From positions 1 through 61,864 of the forward strand of contig NZ_JAMHIW010000024.1 in the NCBI RefSeq assembly GCF_023896955.1: 61,864 nucleotides of DNA, given 5' to 3'. Of the stretch, positions 58,834-61,864 are shown piece by piece; position 1 is the first letter of the stretch; every line of letters starts with the position of its first letter. Both the position numbers and the translations under genes were made by a program. This stretch comes from Micromonospora sp. RHAY321 (lineage in GTDB: Bacteria; Actinomycetota; Actinomycetes; Mycobacteriales; Micromonosporaceae). The notes under the pieces are model-generated. The model was given only the letters and a program-made list of their open reading frames with translations, ran no database searches and was not told the DNA's origin.

Positions 58834-58891
58834 ACCCTAGTGCAGAAGTGTCCCCGTACGAGTGGTGAAGTCGGACGAGGGTGGATAGCGT
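58834..58891. promoter_or_regulatory. Divergent leaderless glgA/glgC promoters
   Basis: TAGGGT on minus (58839-58834) ends six bases before the glgA ATG. TAGCGT on plus (58886-58891) ends six bases before the glgC ATG. Both genes therefore share a 70-base region, and both mRNAs should begin at the start codon. Confidence 0.6.
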
Positions 58892-58897
58892 CGGGGC

Positions 58898-60130
58898 ATG
58901 GCTGCCAAGGTGCTCGCGATCGTCCTGGCGGGTGGGGAGGGCAAGCGCCTGATGCCACTCACCACGGACCGGGCCAAGCCGGCCGTCCCGTTCGGCGGGA
59001 TGTACCGCATGGTCGACTTCGTCCTCTCCAACCTGGCCAACGCCGGCTATCTCAAGATCGTCGTGCTGACCCAGTACAAGTCCCACTCCCTCGACCGGCA
59101 CATCACCAAGACCTGGCGGATGTCCACGCTGCTCGGCAACTACGTCACCCCGGTGCCCGCGCAGCAGCGTCGTGGCCCTTGGTGGTTCGCCGGCTCGGCC
59201 GACGCCATCTACCAGAGCTTCAACCTCATCAACGACGAGCAGCCGGACTACGTGATCGTCTTCGGTGCCGACCACATCTACCGGATGGATCCGCGGCAGA
59301 TGGTGGAGGACCACATCGCCTCCGGCGCCGCCGTGACCGTCGCCGGCATCCGCCAGCCGCTGTCGATGGCCGACCAGTTCGGCGTCATCGAGGTCGGCGA
59401 GGACGGCCGGCGCATCCGGGCGTTCCGCGAGAAGCCCACCGACGCGGTCGGCCTGCCGGACGCGCCGGACGAGATCTACGCCTCGATGGGCAACTACGTC
59501 TTCACCACCCGGGCGCTCTGCGAGGCGGTCGAACGCGACGCGGAGGACAAGACCAGCAAGCACGACATGGGCGGCAGCATCATCCCGATGCTCGTCGAGC
59601 GGGGCGAGGCCAACGTCTACGACTTCCGCGACAACGAGGTGCCGGGCAGCACCGACCGGGACCGCGGCTACTGGCGGGACGTCGGGACGCTCGACTCGTT
59701 CTACGACGCGCACATGGATCTGATCAACGTGCACCCGGTGTTCAACATGTACAACTTCGACTGGCCGATCTACACCGAGCAGCCGCCGTGGCCGCCGGCG
59801 AAGTTCGTACACCAGTGGGGTGAGCGGGTCGGTCGGGCGGTCGGCTCGATGGTCTCCCCGGGGGTGGTGATCTCCGGCTCGCTCGTGGAGAACTCGATCG
59901 TCTCGCCGAAGGTGCGCGTGCATTCCTGGGCGCACGTCGAGGGCTCGGTGCTGATGGAGGGCGTCGAGATCGGCCGGCACGCGGTGGTCCGGCGGGCCAT
60001 CCTGGACAAGAACGTGTTCGTCCCGGAGGGCGTCGAGATCGGCGTCGACCTGGAGAAGGACCGGCAGCGTTACACCGTCTCCGACAACGGCATCGTGGTG
60101 ATCGGCAAGGGCCAGAAGGTCGAGCCGTGA
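58898..60130 (+). CDS. glgC: Glucose-1-phosphate adenylyltransferase (ADP-glucose synthase)
   Basis: A 410-residue enzyme that makes ADP-glucose from ATP and glucose 1-phosphate. The N-terminal nucleotidyltransferase has LAIVLAGGEGKRLMPLTTDRAKPAVPFGG, YRMVDFVLSN, the catalytic FGADHIYRMD, and the sugar-binding FREKPTD. A C-terminal left-handed beta helix with hexapeptide repeats follows (SGSLVENSIVSPKVRVHSWA). ATG 58898 is leaderless. It feeds the divergent GlgA/GlgM and is followed by pgm. Confidence 0.97.
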   Translation: MAAKVLAIVLAGGEGKRLMPLTTDRAKPAVPFGGMYRMVDFVLSNLANAGYLKIVVLTQYKSHSLDRHITKTWRMSTLLGNYVTPVPAQQRRGPWWFAGSADAIYQSFNLINDEQPDYVIVFGADHIYRMDPRQMVEDHIASGAAVTVAGIRQPLSMADQFGVIEVGEDGRRIRAFREKPTDAVGLPDAPDEIYASMGNYVFTTRALCEAVERDAEDKTSKHDMGGSIIPMLVERGEANVYDFRDNEVPGSTDRDRGYWRDVGTLDSFYDAHMDLINVHPVFNMYNFDWPIYTEQPPWPPAKFVHQWGERVGRAVGSMVSPGVVISGSLVENSIVSPKVRVHSWAHVEGSVLMEGVEIGRHAVVRRAILDKNVFVPEGVEIGVDLEKDRQRYTVSDNGIVVIGKGQKVEP

Positions 60131-60161
60131 CCGCCCGTACTTTCCCCAGGAGGATCCCGCA

Positions 60162-61805
<1,644 letters not shown>

Positions 61806-61849
61806 CCCGTCCAGGCCCCACCCCCACCCCCAACCCCCGCTCCCACCGC

Positions 61850-61864
61850 GTTGATCATGAAGTT
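61850..61864 (+). repeat. Partial copy of the GTTGATCATGAAGTT repeat at the window end
   Basis: The last 15 bases are identical to the core of the right arm of the element at 10576-10636 (read on the minus strand). It is preceded by a C/A-rich tract (61815-61837), again directly after a gene stop. The rest of the element lies outside the window. Confidence 0.75.

Overview
The window looks like a chromosomal segment of a high-GC actinomycete, most likely Micromonospora or a close relative in the Micromonosporaceae. Third codon positions are almost all G or C, GTG and TTG starts are common, and many genes have a TANNNT-like -10 box six or seven bases before the start codon, which indicates leaderless transcripts. 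I see no tRNA, rRNA, phage, insertion sequence or CRISPR array. The genus is an inference from sequence style.

Layout. 1-5.7 kb: a GT2 glycosyltransferase overlapping a NodU-type carbamoyltransferase, a secreted SGNH hydrolase, and a membrane permease-like protein coupled to a methyltransferase. 5.9-12.8 kb: a second type IIA topoisomerase pair (ParE/ParC-like), a SpoU rRNA methylase between two palindromic intergenic repeats, an AlkB-like dioxygenase, and a PNP-oxidase-like flavoprotein. 12.8-29 kb: a full pseudaminic acid (Pse) locus. pseB-pseC-unknown-methyltransferase-like-pseF-pseG form one overlapping minus-strand operon, and pseH and pseI are separate. Divergent from pseH is an operon of acyl carrier protein, acyl-activating enzyme, short-chain reductase and a reduced phosphopantetheinyl-transferase-like protein. 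A GT-C membrane transferase, a GT2 and an acyltransferase-3 protein complete it. 29-33.9 kb: secreted and membrane proteins, including a C39-like peptidase whose long leader matches the ydaO (cyclic di-AMP) riboswitch, an EEP-fold secreted protein and an alpha/beta hydrolase.

33.9-44.2 kb: a second cell-wall glycopolymer locus. It has two TagB/TagF-like polymerases with membrane N-termini, a Bcs1-like fusion that should make CDP-ribitol, a TagGH-type ABC exporter, a TetR regulator and a large membrane protein. 44.2-52.7 kb: DUF952 and acidic hypothetical proteins, a two-component system convergent with an orphan TAXI-type solute-binding protein, a possible WhiA-like protein, YaaA, a membrane glycosyltransferase and an App1-type phosphatase. 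52.7-61.8 kb: the GlgE-route alpha-glucan genes (glgA, a small unknown gene, glgE and glgB on minus; glgC and pgm on plus).

How it works together. The middle 30 kb encode two probable surface polymers, one containing Pse and one a polyol-phosphate (teichoic-acid-like) chain. A rare GCGTTAA element lies upstream of four of their transcription units. The ACP cassette shares a 73-bp divergent promoter region and a 14-bp palindrome with pseH, the gene for the N-acyltransferase of the Pse pathway. My main hypothesis is that the cassette makes a carrier-bound (hydroxy)acyl group that decorates Pse or a neighbouring sugar. The glg genes form a separate pathway from glucose phosphate to branched alpha-glucan.
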